Shown here piece by piece: positions 49,930 to 58,808 of a stretch of 63,102 nt of DNA. The DNA is taken from contig CALWSK010000007.1 in NCBI GenBank assembly GCA_944384195.1, positions 1-63,102 on the forward strand, given 5' to 3'. The DNA is from an uncultured Clostridia bacterium. Its GTDB lineage: Bacteria > Bacillota > Clostridia > Lachnospirales > CAG-274. Every line of letters starts with the position of its first letter. The stretch's first letter is position 1. Position numbers and translations under genes: made by a program. The notes under the pieces are model-generated. The model was not told the origin of the DNA. It searched no databases and saw only the letters and a program-made list of their open reading frames with translations.

Positions 49930-51180
49930 TTAGTTTAAACTATTTATATCTATATCTTCTACTCTACCAACTAGAGAAATACTCATATTGTCTATATCTA
50001 GAATATTTTCTATTATATAGTCTATATCTTCTTTTTTTATCTTATTTACTTCTTCTATTATTTCATTAGGAGTTTTTATTCTATCAAGAAGTAGCATAGA
50101 ACGACCTATACTAGACATTATGCTCGATGTATTTTCAAGTCCCATAATATAATTACTTTTTAGTTGTTGTTTTGTTTTTTCTATTTGTTCTTTAGATATG
50201 CCGGTTTTCTTTAATAGTTTTATTTCTTCGATTATTATATCTATAGTTTTTTGAAGTTGTGTTTTATTAAGTCCTAGATATATATTAAAAATTCCATTTG
50301 CTAAATAGCTTGCATTATAAGAATATATAGAATAAGCTAGTCCATATTCTTCTCTTACTTTTTGGAATAGAATGGAGCTAAGTCCCCCTCCAAATATAGT
50401 ATTAAATAAGCTCATACTATAATTATAAGGGCTATTTAAAGAGATACCATTAAAAGCTAAGCAAAGATGGAGTTGTTCTATATCTTTTGGTATAGCGATA
50501 TTAGATTTTTTATAGCCGTAATTTATATCTAACGCATTATTTCGTTTTCCTCTTGCCAAAGATAATAAGCTAGGCTTAGTTTTTTCTAATATTTTATTTT
50601 TATCAAAATTACCAGCTATAGATATTATTATATTTTCTCCTACATATTTTTCTTTAATATAAGATAAAAAATCTTCTTGTTTAAATTTAGATATATTTTC
50701 TTTTGTGCCTAAAACAGTTTGTCCTATTACACTATCTTTCCATATTTTTTGATGTAATTTAGAAAATACTATATCATCAGGACTATCTTCATACATATCT
50801 ATTTCTTCTAATATAACTTTTGCCTCTTTTATTATATCTTCTTCATCAAATTTAGAATTTATAAGCATATCAAGAAGCATATCAAGCGCTAGGTCTGTAT
50901 GCTCATCTAAAACACGTGCATAATAACAAGTATATTCCTTAGAGGTAAATGCATTTAGCTGTCCTCCTATATTGTCCATTTGCTCTGCTATATCTTTAGC
51001 TGTTCTAGTTTTTGTACCCTTAAAGAGCATATGTTCTATAAAATGGGAAATACCATTATTTGATTTATCCTCGTTTATAGAACCATTTCTTACAAATATG
51101 CCTATTGCTACAGAGCGAAAATTATTCATCTTTTGCATAACAATAGTAGCTCCATTGTCTAATTTTATTTTTTCAAACAT
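49930..51180 (-). CDS. M16-family zinc metallopeptidase
   Basis: 416 residues. ATG at 51180 (MFEKIKLDNG) lies 5 bases after GGAGG; the TTG at 51192 is inside that site. The inverted zinc motif H-F-I-E-H (46-50) is present, with E126 the likely third ligand. Two half-domains fill the length, as in the processing-peptidase-like YmxG group, often encoded near pnp in Firmicutes. pnp is indeed 1.5 kb away. Substrate unknown. Confidence 0.9.
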   Translation of the reverse strand: MFEKIKLDNGATIVMQKMNNFRSVAIGIFVRNGSINEDKSNNGISHFIEHMLFKGTKTRTAKDIAEQMDNIGGQLNAFTSKEYTCYYARVLDEHTDLALDMLLDMLINSKFDEEDIIKEAKVILEEIDMYEDSPDDIVFSKLHQKIWKDSVIGQTVLGTKENISKFKQEDFLSYIKEKYVGENIIISIAGNFDKNKILEKTKPSLLSLARGKRNNALDINYGYKKSNIAIPKDIEQLHLCLAFNGISLNSPYNYSMSLFNTIFGGGLSSILFQKVREEYGLAYSIYSYNASYLANGIFNIYLGLNKTQLQKTIDIIIEEIKLLKKTGISKEQIEKTKQQLKSNYIMGLENTSSIMSSIGRSMLLLDRIKTPNEIIEEVNKIKKEDIDYIIENILDIDNMSISLVGRVEDIDINSLN

Positions 51181-51548
51181 ACTTACCTCCAATTTAAGAT
51201 TTGTATATTAACAATATATCCATTAAGCTAACTATTTATAATATAAAATAATTTATAAATTTTTATTATAGTGTATAAATAGTAAGTTTAATAACTAATA
51301 TGTAAATATTTTTAAAATCTGTTTCAGATAGTTTTTTATTATAAACTAATACTATCATAAAGTAAATAATTAATAAATAAAGAATTATATTAAAATTATT
51401 TTTTATTAGGTTTATAATATAAATATATTTTTATATACAAATATTATATTTTAATATAATTTATTAAACTTTAAGTAATAAGATAAATTTTAAATAATTA
51501 AAAAAATAAAATATAATTTTACATAAGATAAAAAATTTTTATTAATGG
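51181..51548. other. AT-rich spacer without a recognised gene
   Basis: About 370 bases of extremely AT-rich sequence between the M16 gene and the rpmB promoter. I see no credible reading frame, RNA gene or repeat in it. Confidence 0.6.
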
Positions 51549-51585
51549 TTGCAATTTTTTTTTATATCTGTTATAATTGAACAGA
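51549..51585 (+). promoter_or_regulatory. rpmB promoter with an overlapping palindrome
   Basis: TTGCAA (51549-51554), 17-base spacer, TATAAT (51572-51577). The inverted repeat TCTGTT-N7-AACAGA (51567-51585) is centred on the -10 box and could be an operator or a small 5' hairpin. Confidence 0.6.
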
Positions 51586-51616
51586 TGATTTTTAACCTAT
51601 TAAGGAGGTGTAAGTG

Positions 51617-51817
51617 ATGGCTAAATGTGAAATTTGTCAAAAAGCAGTTCGCACAGGACATAGAATTAGCATTAACCGTAGCCAAGTTTCTCGTCGTGCT
51701 AACAGAACTTGGAAACCTAATGTTAAGAAAACTAAAATAATTGAAAATGGAACAGTAAAATCTATCAACGTATGTACTAGATGTTTACGTTCAAACAAAG
51801 TTACTCGTGCTATATAA
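51617..51817 (+). CDS. rpmB: 50S ribosomal protein L28, zinc-binding form
   Basis: 66 residues. ATG at 51617 (MAKCEICQKAV) lies 8 bases after AGGAGG; a GTG one codon earlier is the alternative. C-x-x-C near the start and C-T-R-C near 56 form the zinc ribbon of the C+ type. Stands alone, with its own promoter and terminator. Confidence 0.96.
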   Translation: MAKCEICQKAVRTGHRISINRSQVSRRANRTWKPNVKKTKIIENGTVKSINVCTRCLRSNKVTRAI

Positions 51818-51827
51818 TATTTAAACT

Positions 51828-51867
51828 AGCTATTTCTTAGTTTTTTAGATTAAGTAATAGCTTTTTT
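51828..51867 (+). terminator. rpmB terminator
   Basis: AGCTATTTCTTA / TAAGTAATAGCT (12-base arms, one mismatch, 11-base loop) followed by a T6 run. Confidence 0.75.
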
Positions 51868-51875
51868 ATTTTTAA

Positions 51876-51905
51876 AAGAGCTTAGTCTTTTATGACTTAG
51901 CTCTT
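51876..51905 (-). terminator. Hairpin at the end of the small membrane protein gene
   Basis: AAGAGCTTAGTC / GACTTAGCTCTT, 12-base arms with one mismatch. Minus-strand transcripts reach a T-rich stretch after it. It overlaps the last bases of the gene at 51904. Confidence 0.55.
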
Positions 51906-52068
51906 ATTTTTTACTACATATAAAACATAGTCCAAGGGCAAATAGTAAAAATGAAATAACATAGCCCCACCAAGAAATCATAAGAGCTAAAAACATTCCT
52001 ATAGCCATAGAACAAAAAATAATTCCAAGAAGTTTTCTTTGAGTAATAATATATCTACAATTTTTCAT
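51904..52068 (-). CDS. 54-residue membrane protein, unrecognised
   Basis: A short frame read directly: starts MKNCRYIITQRKLLGIIFCS and ends L-C-F-I-C-S-K-K. Two hydrophobic segments (about 14-30 and 34-51) separated by I-S-W-W-G-Y suggest a two-helix inner membrane protein with short basic ends. AGGAG lies 10 bases upstream and a terminator follows, supporting a real gene. Four cysteines, three of them in hydrophobic stretches. No family recognised. Confidence 0.55.
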   Translation of the reverse strand: MKNCRYIITQRKLLGIIFCSMAIGMFLALMISWWGYVISFLLFALGLCFICSKK

Positions 52069-52213
52069 AAAATATAAGCTCCTATCTTATTTTTATAATA
52101 TATTCTATAAGATAAAAGGAGTTTACAATCAATTTTTTATATTAAAAAACAGATATTTCTAAATTAAAATTTAAAATATAATTAACCTTAAAAATTAATT
52201 ATCAAATAAAAAA

Positions 52214-52245
52214 GATTGTAGAACATAAATATATCTTCTACAACC
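52214..52245 (-). terminator. Terminator after the DUF378 gene
   Basis: Minus strand: GGTTGTAGAA / TTCTACAATC (10 bp, one G-T pair) followed by six T. Confidence 0.82.
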
Positions 52246-52263
52246 TTTATATAATATAAAAAT

Positions 52264-52488
52264 TTATTTGTTTGTAACAGGGGCAGGATTATTTAGTTTA
52301 CTATATAGTCCTACACAATATAGTCCTAAAAGTCCTATAATACCATATACTATTCTACTAACTACAGAATCCATTCCACCAAAGAGAGTTGCTACCAAGT
52401 CAAACTTGAAAAATCCTATAAGCCCCCAATTTATAGCACCTACTATAACAAGGGTCAGTGCTATCCAGTTTAAAGACTTACTTTGCAT
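52264..52488 (-). CDS. DUF378 family membrane protein
   Basis: 74 residues with two hydrophobic helices (about 7-27 and 42-62). The G-A-I-N-W-G-L-I-G-F-F segment and the Y-G-I-I-G-L-L-G-L-Y segment identify DUF378 (Bacillus YuzA-like). Function unknown. AGGAGG lies upstream and a terminator downstream; a single-gene unit. Confidence 0.85.
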   Translation of the reverse strand: MQSKSLNWIALTLVIVGAINWGLIGFFKFDLVATLFGGMDSVVSRIVYGIIGLLGLYCVGLYSKLNNPAPVTNK

Positions 52489-52601
52489 AAGATAACCTCC
52501 TCTAACGAATAAATTTTTATTTGTAATATTATTATTTTCAAAAATTCAAATTTTATGTTGTAAAATATAGGATACTATATAGTAAAAATATATAAAAAAA
52601 G

Positions 52602-52630
52602 TTGTTAAAAATTTCAAAAGGTGTTATAAT
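52602..52630 (+). promoter_or_regulatory. pnp promoter
   Basis: TTGTTA (52602-52607), 17-base spacer, TATAAT (52625-52630), 50 bases before the ATG. Confidence 0.7.
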
Positions 52631-52680
52631 TATTTATAAAAAATTACAAGATAAATTAATGAGTATGAAAGGAGAAATAT

Positions 52681-54783
52681 ATGTATAAAACATACTCCAC
52701 AACATTAGCAGGTAGAGAGCTATCTGTTGAAATAGGCAGAGTGGCAGAGCTTGCAAACGGAGCAGCCATTGTAAGATATGGTGAAACAGTAGTGCTAGTT
52801 ACTGTTACTGCTTCTTTAAAACCTAGAGATGGTATAGACTTTTTCCCTCTTAGTATAGATTATGAAGAAAAGCTATATTCTGTAGGTAAAATTCCTGGAG
52901 GCTTTATAAAAAGGGAAGGTAAGCCAACAGAAAAAGCTATTCTTACTTCTCGTCTTATAGATAGACCAATACGTCCGTTATTTCCTAAAGATTATAGAAA
53001 TGACGTTTGTCTTGTTGCTACTGTTTTATCAGTAGACCAAGATTGTAGCCCAGAAGTTGTAGCTATGATCGGCTCTTCCATTGTATTATCTATATCTGAT
53101 ATACCATTTAATGGACCTACAGGTGCTGTTATGGTTGGGCTTATAGATGGAAAATTTATAATAAATCCAACTGCCGAAGAGAGAGAGCTTAGCGACTTAT
53201 CTTTAACAGTAGCTTCTACTAAACATAAGGTTATGATGATAGAAGCGGGTGCTAATGAAATAGATGATGAAACTATGTTTAATGCTATAATGTTTGCTCA
53301 CGAAGAAAATATTAAAATAGCAGAATTTATAGAAGGTATAGCAAAAGATATAGGTAAAGAAAAACATAGCTATGAGCAATATGAAGTAGATGAAGATATT
53401 TATAAAAAAGTTGTAGATATAATTACAGATGAAAGAATGGAAAATGCTGTATTTACAGACTTTAAGCAAGTTAGAGATGAACAAGTTACTGCTCTTAAAG
53501 AAGAAGTTATAGAAAAGCTTATGCCTTGTTATGATGGAGAAAATGAGGAAGAATATTTAGCACAAATAGGACAAGCTCTTTATAAATATGAAAAAGCTAC
53601 AGTTAGAAGAATGATTTTAAAAGATCATAAAAGACCAGATGGTAGAGCATTAGATCAAATAAGAAAGTTAAAAGCAGAAATAGATATATTACCTAGAACT
53701 CACGGCTCTGCTATATTTACTAGAGGACAAACACAAGTACTTACAGTTACTACTCTTGGGACTATGTCAGAGGCTCAAAAGCTAGACGGATTAGATGAGC
53801 TTGAAGTATCTAAAAGATATATCCATCATTATAACTTCCCTAGCTATTCAGTAGGAGAGACTAGACCATCTAGAGGCCCAGGAAGACGTGAGATAGGACA
53901 CGGAGCTTTAGCAGAGAGAGCTCTTGTTCCAGTTATACCATCTGAAGAGGAATTTCCTTATGCTATAAGGCTTGTATCTGAAGTTTTAAGCTCTAATGGT
54001 TCTACTTCACAAGCTAGCGTTTGCGGTTCTACTCTTTCTCTTATGACTGCTGGTGTACCTATAAAACGTCCAGTAGCGGGGATTTCTGTTGGTCTTGTTA
54101 CAGGGGATACAGATGATGATTTTGTTCTTCTTACTGATATACAAGGACTTGAAGACTTTTTTGGAGATATGGACTTTAAAGTAGCGGGGACTTCTAAAGG
54201 GATAACTGCTATACAGATGGATATAAAAATAGATGGGCTTACTCCAGAGATTATAAAACAATCTTTAGAAAATACTAATAAAGCTAGAGCTTATATCTTA
54301 GAAGAGGTTATGCTAAAAGCTATAGAGAAACCTAGAGAAACTTTATCTAAATATGCTCCTAAGATAGGATTTATACAAGTAGAGCCAGATAAAATAGCAG
54401 AAGTTATAGGACCTAGAGGAAAAACTATAAATAAAATTTTAGAAGAAACAAAAGTAGATAAAATAGATACTCAAGATGACGGAAAAATATTTGTATCTTC
54501 TGATGATCAAGAAAAAATAGACAAAGCTATATCTATAATAAAAGCTATAGTAAAAACTCCAGAAGTAGGGGAGATATTTACAGGTAAAGTTGTTAGAATA
54601 ATGAATTTTGGTGCTTTTGTTGAGATTGCTCCAGAAAAAGAAGGGCTTGTGCATATATCTAAATTATCTAAACAACGTGTGGCTAAAGTAGAAGATGTTG
54701 TAAAAATAGGTGATGAAATAAAAGTAAAAGTTACAGAGATAGATGAGCAAGGCAGAATAAATTTACTTAAAATAGATGAATAA
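52681..54783 (+). CDS. pnp: Polyribonucleotide nucleotidyltransferase
   Basis: Phosphorolytic 3'-5' exoribonuclease of mRNA turnover. 700 residues in the standard order: RNase PH domain 1 (about 1-210), helical linker, RNase PH domain 2 (about 320-545, with F-T-R-G-Q-T-Q and G-S-T-S-Q-A-S-V-C-G-S), KH (about 555-610, G-P-R-G-K) and S1 (about 620-690). AAAGGAG precedes the ATG. rpsO, the usual upstream partner, is absent. Confidence 0.97.
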   Translation: MYKTYSTTLAGRELSVEIGRVAELANGAAIVRYGETVVLVTVTASLKPRDGIDFFPLSIDYEEKLYSVGKIPGGFIKREGKPTEKAILTSRLIDRPIRPLFPKDYRNDVCLVATVLSVDQDCSPEVVAMIGSSIVLSISDIPFNGPTGAVMVGLIDGKFIINPTAEERELSDLSLTVASTKHKVMMIEAGANEIDDETMFNAIMFAHEENIKIAEFIEGIAKDIGKEKHSYEQYEVDEDIYKKVVDIITDERMENAVFTDFKQVRDEQVTALKEEVIEKLMPCYDGENEEEYLAQIGQALYKYEKATVRRMILKDHKRPDGRALDQIRKLKAEIDILPRTHGSAIFTRGQTQVLTVTTLGTMSEAQKLDGLDELEVSKRYIHHYNFPSYSVGETRPSRGPGRREIGHGALAERALVPVIPSEEEFPYAIRLVSEVLSSNGSTSQASVCGSTLSLMTAGVPIKRPVAGISVGLVTGDTDDDFVLLTDIQGLEDFFGDMDFKVAGTSKGITAIQMDIKIDGLTPEIIKQSLENTNKARAYILEEVMLKAIEKPRETLSKYAPKIGFIQVEPDKIAEVIGPRGKTINKILEETKVDKIDTQDDGKIFVSSDDQEKIDKAISIIKAIVKTPEVGEIFTGKVVRIMNFGAFVEIAPEKEGLVHISKLSKQRVAKVEDVVKIGDEIKVKVTEIDEQGRINLLKIDE

Positions 54784-54814
54784 AAAAAGGCGTAGAGTGT
54801 ATCTACGCCTTTTT
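54784..54814. terminator. Bidirectional terminator between pnp and htpG
   Basis: Perfect stem AAAAAGGCGTAGA / TCTACGCCTTTTT with a 5-base loop, between convergent genes. The GGCGTAGA core also forms the nanE-dnaJ terminator. Confidence 0.9.
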
Positions 54815-54822
54815 GTTAAAGT

Positions 54823-56733
54823 CTATTCTTCTAAAAGCATTTCTAATATTTTATTGCTTCTTTCTATAAAGTTTGTCATAGAGTTCATATCTAAGTGTCT
54901 ATGGCTCATGGTAGCTAAATCATATATTTGATTACAAATAAGTTTTGTTTCTTCTTTCTTATCTTCTTTATCTTTTAGTTTTAATAATAGTTTTACTACA
55001 TTGTTATTATTATTTAAAACAAGTGTTTCTTCTGACGGCATAGCACCAAAAGGCATAGCCATACCATACATTTTAGCCATCTCTTCCATTCTTCTAGCTT
55101 GTTCGCTAAGCTGGATAACTCCGGATACTTCTTTAGCTTTTAAGCTTTCTACTTTTATTTTTAAGTTTTGATTATCAAGGTTTTCTTTAAATAAGTTTTC
55201 TAAAGCTTCATTTAATTCTTTGTCTTCTTCTTTAGCATCTTCTTTTAAGCTTTCTGATAAATCGCTATCTATCCTTACAAATTTAGTACCTTGATTATAC
55301 ATTTCTAAAGTAGACATATAAGGATTATCTAATCTAGTGTTTAAGATAACTGCGTCCATATTGTTATCTTTAAACATTTTTATATATTGAGCTTGTTGGT
55401 TTTCATCTGTAACATAGAAGATAGTATTTTCGCTATGTTCTTTATTTTGCTCTAAATATTCATTAAGAGTTAAGTATTTATTATTTATAGTTTTAAATAA
55501 TAAACTATCTTTAACTTTATCATAGAAATCTTTTTCTCTAAGACAACCATATTTTATAAATTGGCTAATATCGTCCCAAAAGCCTTCAAATGTTTCTCTT
55601 TCTTTTTTAAATAAGTTATTTAGCTTATCTGCTACTTTTTTAGTGATATATTTACTCATTTTTGTAACATAGCCATCATTTTGTAAGAAGCTACGGCTTA
55701 CATTAAGAGGAATATCAGGACAGTCTAAAGCACCTTTAAGAAGTAGTAAAAATTCTGGGATAACTTCTTTTAAATTATCTGCTATAAACACTTGGTTATT
55801 ATAGAGTTTTACTTGTCCTTCTATAGAGTCTAGCTCGTGTTTTAGTTTAGGGAAATATAAAATACCTTTTAATTTAAAAGGATAGTCCATATTAAGATGT
55901 ATCCAGAATAAAGGTTCGTTAAAATCTGAGAATACTTGATGATAAAATTCTTTATATTCTTCATCTGTACATTCGCTAGGTTGTTTTAGCCAAAGTGGAG
56001 TAGTATTATTTATAGGCATAGGAGCGTCTATTTTATCTTCCTCTATAATGTCTTCATTTTCTTTATTTTCCTTAGCTTTTTCTTCTTCCTCTCTTTTTAT
56101 TTGTTCTAAATCTTCAAAGAAAATTTCTATAGGCATAAAGTAGCAATATTTATTTAAAACTTCTCTAAGCTTATAACCATTTAAGAAATCTTTTCCATCT
56201 TCTCCTACAAAAAGAGTAATAGTAGTTCCTCTTTCCTGTCTTTCTCCTTCACCCATTTCATATTCTATACCACCGTCGCATATCCATTTAGCCGGTTTTG
56301 ACCCTTCCTTATAAGAAAGAGAATCTATCATAACTTTATCTGCCACCATAAAAGCAGAATAAAAACCAAGTCCAAAATGTCCTATTATATCTGCGCCATC
56401 TTCTAGTTTTTCTTTATATTTATTTATAAAGTCGCTTGCGCCAGAAAAAGCTATTTGTGTTATATATTCTTCTATTTCATCTTCAGTCATACCAATACCG
56501 TTGTCTATAATTTTTATCAGGCTATTTTCTTTATCAAGCACAACTTTTATTTCAAATTTTTCATTTTCTTTAAGGTTAGCTTCTCCCATAGAAGATAATT
56601 TTTTAAGCTTATTTATAGCATCGCAAGAGTTAGAAACAAGCTCTCTTATAAATATATCAGAATCTGAATAGAGCCATTTTTTAATAATAGGTAATATATT
56701 TTCACTATTTATAGAAAGATTTCCTTTTTTCAT
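54823..56733 (-). CDS. htpG: Chaperone protein HtpG (Hsp90)
   Basis: 636 residues. N-terminal GHKL ATPase domain with E-L-V-S-N-S-C-D-A (about 32-40), D-N-G-I-G-M, and G-x-F-G-L-G-F-Y-S-A-F; a middle domain; and a C-terminal dimerisation domain. A charged linker of about 45 residues (K/E-rich, near 205-250) follows the ATPase domain. AGGAGG precedes the start. A CIRCE lies upstream. Confidence 0.96.
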   Translation of the reverse strand: MKKGNLSINSENILPIIKKWLYSDSDIFIRELVSNSCDAINKLKKLSSMGEANLKENEKFEIKVVLDKENSLIKIIDNGIGMTEDEIEEYITQIAFSGASDFINKYKEKLEDGADIIGHFGLGFYSAFMVADKVMIDSLSYKEGSKPAKWICDGGIEYEMGEGERQERGTTITLFVGEDGKDFLNGYKLREVLNKYCYFMPIEIFFEDLEQIKREEEEKAKENKENEDIIEEDKIDAPMPINNTTPLWLKQPSECTDEEYKEFYHQVFSDFNEPLFWIHLNMDYPFKLKGILYFPKLKHELDSIEGQVKLYNNQVFIADNLKEVIPEFLLLLKGALDCPDIPLNVSRSFLQNDGYVTKMSKYITKKVADKLNNLFKKERETFEGFWDDISQFIKYGCLREKDFYDKVKDSLLFKTINNKYLTLNEYLEQNKEHSENTIFYVTDENQQAQYIKMFKDNNMDAVILNTRLDNPYMSTLEMYNQGTKFVRIDSDLSESLKEDAKEEDKELNEALENLFKENLDNQNLKIKVESLKAKEVSGVIQLSEQARRMEEMAKMYGMAMPFGAMPSEETLVLNNNNNVVKLLLKLKDKEDKKEETKLICNQIYDLATMSHRHLDMNSMTNFIERSNKILEMLLEE

Positions 56734-56764
56734 TTTTTTACCTCCTAAGTTTTAATATATATCT

Positions 56765-56793
56765 ATTTTAATACTGCTTATATTAAATGTCAA
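56765..56793 (-). promoter_or_regulatory. htpG promoter
   Basis: Minus strand: TTGACA (56788-56793), 17-base spacer, TAAAAT (56765-56770). The best promoter in this gap; the CIRCE lies 7 bases upstream of its -35 box. Confidence 0.75.
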
Positions 56794-56800
56794 GAAAAAA

Positions 56801-56827
56801 TTAGCACTCAATTAAAGCGAGTGCTAG
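56801..56827. promoter_or_regulatory. CIRCE operator between htpG and asnB
   Basis: TTAGCACTC-N9-GAGTGCTAG, one base from the perfect inverted repeat. It lies in the divergent htpG-asnB gap, upstream of the htpG -35 rather than downstream of the start site as at hrcA. Confidence 0.9.
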
Positions 56828-56899
56828 TAAAATATTTAGAAGATTAATATTTTTTATAAATTTTGAATAATATATAAAAAACGATAAGGAGTAAATATT

Positions 56900-58747
56900 A
56901 TGTGTGGAATAGCAGGTTTTTGCAATTTTAATAAAGATTTTTTAGAAAATAGAAATCATTTTTTATCTATTTTGGAAAATATGCATCTAGCTCTTAGAAA
57001 TAGGGGGAAAGATGCCAACGGAACATATCTTACTAAAAATTTTGGAAGTTGCCACGCAAGATTATCTATAAGGGATTTATCTGAAAATGGCAATCAACCT
57101 ATGGTAAAGGTACAAAATGGAAATAAATATATAATAGTATATAATGGTGAGGTATATAATACAGATGAGCTAAAAAAGGATTTAGAAGAAAAAGGTTATA
57201 ATTTTTCTACTTCTACAGATACAGAAGTTATATTAAATATGTTTATAGAATATGGGGAAAAGTCAGTAGAATATCTAAATGGTATTTTTGCCTTTGCTAT
57301 TTATGATACAAATAAAGAAAGGTTATATTTATTTAGAGATAGACTTGGTATTAAACCTTTATTTTATACTATTTCTGATGGAAATTTAATTTTTGCATCA
57401 GAGCCTAAAGCTATTTTTGAATTTGGTATAAAGCCAGAAATAGATGAAAATAGCTTAAGACAAATTTTAGCTATAGGTCCTGCTAGAATAGAGGGAAGCG
57501 GAATATTTAAAAATTTATACGAGATTAAATACGGTAGCTTTGCTATATTTGATAAAGATGGATTTAAAGAGGAAATTTATTGGGATTTAAAGAGCAAACC
57601 TCATACAGATAGCTATTCTCAAACAGTAGAAAAAGTTAGATATCTAGTTCAAGACTCTATAGAAAGACAATTAGTATCAGATGTTGAGATATGCACATTT
57701 TTATCAGGGGGTATAGATTCTAGTATAGTAACTGCTATATCTTCTAACTATCTTAATGGACTTGGTAAAAAGCTAAATACTTTTTCATTTGATTTTAAAG
57801 AAAATAATAAATATTTTAAGGCTAATGCTTTTCAACCAGAACAAGATAGACCTTATGTAGATATTATGTTAAAAAGATATGAGCTTAATCATAACTATTT
57901 AGAATGTGATGAAAATAATCTTTTAGAGCTTTTATATAAGGTGGTAGATGCTAAAGATTTTGTAGGTATGGCAGATATAGATGCTTCTATGTTATATTTT
58001 TGTTCTTTAGTAAAAGAAAAAAATAAGGTTGCTTTAACTGGGGAGTGTGCAGATGAGATTTTTGGCGGATATCCTTGGTTTTATAAAGATGAGTTATTAA
58101 ATAGCGATACTTTCCCTTGGGCTAAAAATATAGATACTAGAGAGATGCTATTAAAAGATGATATAAAAAATGCTTTAGAGCTTAGTAAGTTTTCTAATAT
58201 GTATTATCAAAAGACTATAGAAAAAACGCCTTATTTAGATGGAGAAAATAAAGAACAAAAAAGAAGAAGAGAAATAGGTTATCTTAATATAAAATGGTTT
58301 ATGACTACTTTGCTTGAGAGAATGGATAGAATGAGTATGTATAATGGTTTAGAGGCTAGAGTTCCTTTTGCCGATAATCGTATAGTAGATTATCTTTGGA
58401 ATGTACCTTGGGAAATGAAATATAAAGATGGAGTAGAAAAATCGTTACTTAGAGAGGCTACAAAAGATTTATTACCTAAAGAGCTTTTAAATCGTAAGAA
58501 AAGTCCATATCCTAAAACTTATAATCCTAAATATGAAAAGCTTTTAAAAGATGAGTTATTAGCTATAGTAAACGAGCCAAGTTCTCCAGTAAATGCTATT
58601 TTGGATAAACAAAAAGTTATAAGTCTTATAAATGCAGAAACTAATTATGCTAAGCCTTGGTTTGGGCAACTTATGGCTGGTCCACAGCTTATGGCATATT
58701 TTATACAAATGAATTATTGGCTTAAAAAATATAAGCTTTCTATATAA
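56900..58747 (+). CDS. asnB: Asparagine synthase (glutamine-hydrolysing)
   Basis: 615 residues. Cys2 of MCGIAGF is the glutaminase nucleophile (N-terminal Ntn domain, about 1-210). The synthetase domain has the ATP pyrophosphatase loop S-G-G-I-D-S-S near 270 and G-E-C-A-D-E-I-F-G-G-Y-P-W near 380. Converts Asp to Asn with glutamine and ATP. AAGGAG upstream; no T-box seen in its 72-base leader gap. Confidence 0.94.
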   Translation: MCGIAGFCNFNKDFLENRNHFLSILENMHLALRNRGKDANGTYLTKNFGSCHARLSIRDLSENGNQPMVKVQNGNKYIIVYNGEVYNTDELKKDLEEKGYNFSTSTDTEVILNMFIEYGEKSVEYLNGIFAFAIYDTNKERLYLFRDRLGIKPLFYTISDGNLIFASEPKAIFEFGIKPEIDENSLRQILAIGPARIEGSGIFKNLYEIKYGSFAIFDKDGFKEEIYWDLKSKPHTDSYSQTVEKVRYLVQDSIERQLVSDVEICTFLSGGIDSSIVTAISSNYLNGLGKKLNTFSFDFKENNKYFKANAFQPEQDRPYVDIMLKRYELNHNYLECDENNLLELLYKVVDAKDFVGMADIDASMLYFCSLVKEKNKVALTGECADEIFGGYPWFYKDELLNSDTFPWAKNIDTREMLLKDDIKNALELSKFSNMYYQKTIEKTPYLDGENKEQKRRREIGYLNIKWFMTTLLERMDRMSMYNGLEARVPFADNRIVDYLWNVPWEMKYKDGVEKSLLREATKDLLPKELLNRKKSPYPKTYNPKYEKLLKDELLAIVNEPSSPVNAILDKQKVISLINAETNYAKPWFGQLMAGPQLMAYFIQMNYWLKKYKLSI

Positions 58748-58765
58748 TATAATAATATAAAAATA

Positions 58766-58792
58766 AAAAGGGCAGTTATATTGCCCTTTTTT
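58766..58792. terminator. Terminator between asnB and the alcohol dehydrogenase gene
   Basis: AAAAGGGCA / TGCCCTTTT with a 7-base loop and a T run; it can serve both convergent genes. Confidence 0.88.
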
Positions 58793-58808
58793 ATAAGTAA
58801 AAAATTTA

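Noticed and set aside
51193..51548. Hidden small RNA or gene in the long spacer before rpmB
   Set aside because: The stretch is nearly pure A/T with no stable stem, coding frame or repeat that I can support.
56828..56899. T-box or other amino acid leader before asnB
   Set aside because: Only 72 bases separate the CIRCE from the start codon and no T-box sequence or terminator is visible.
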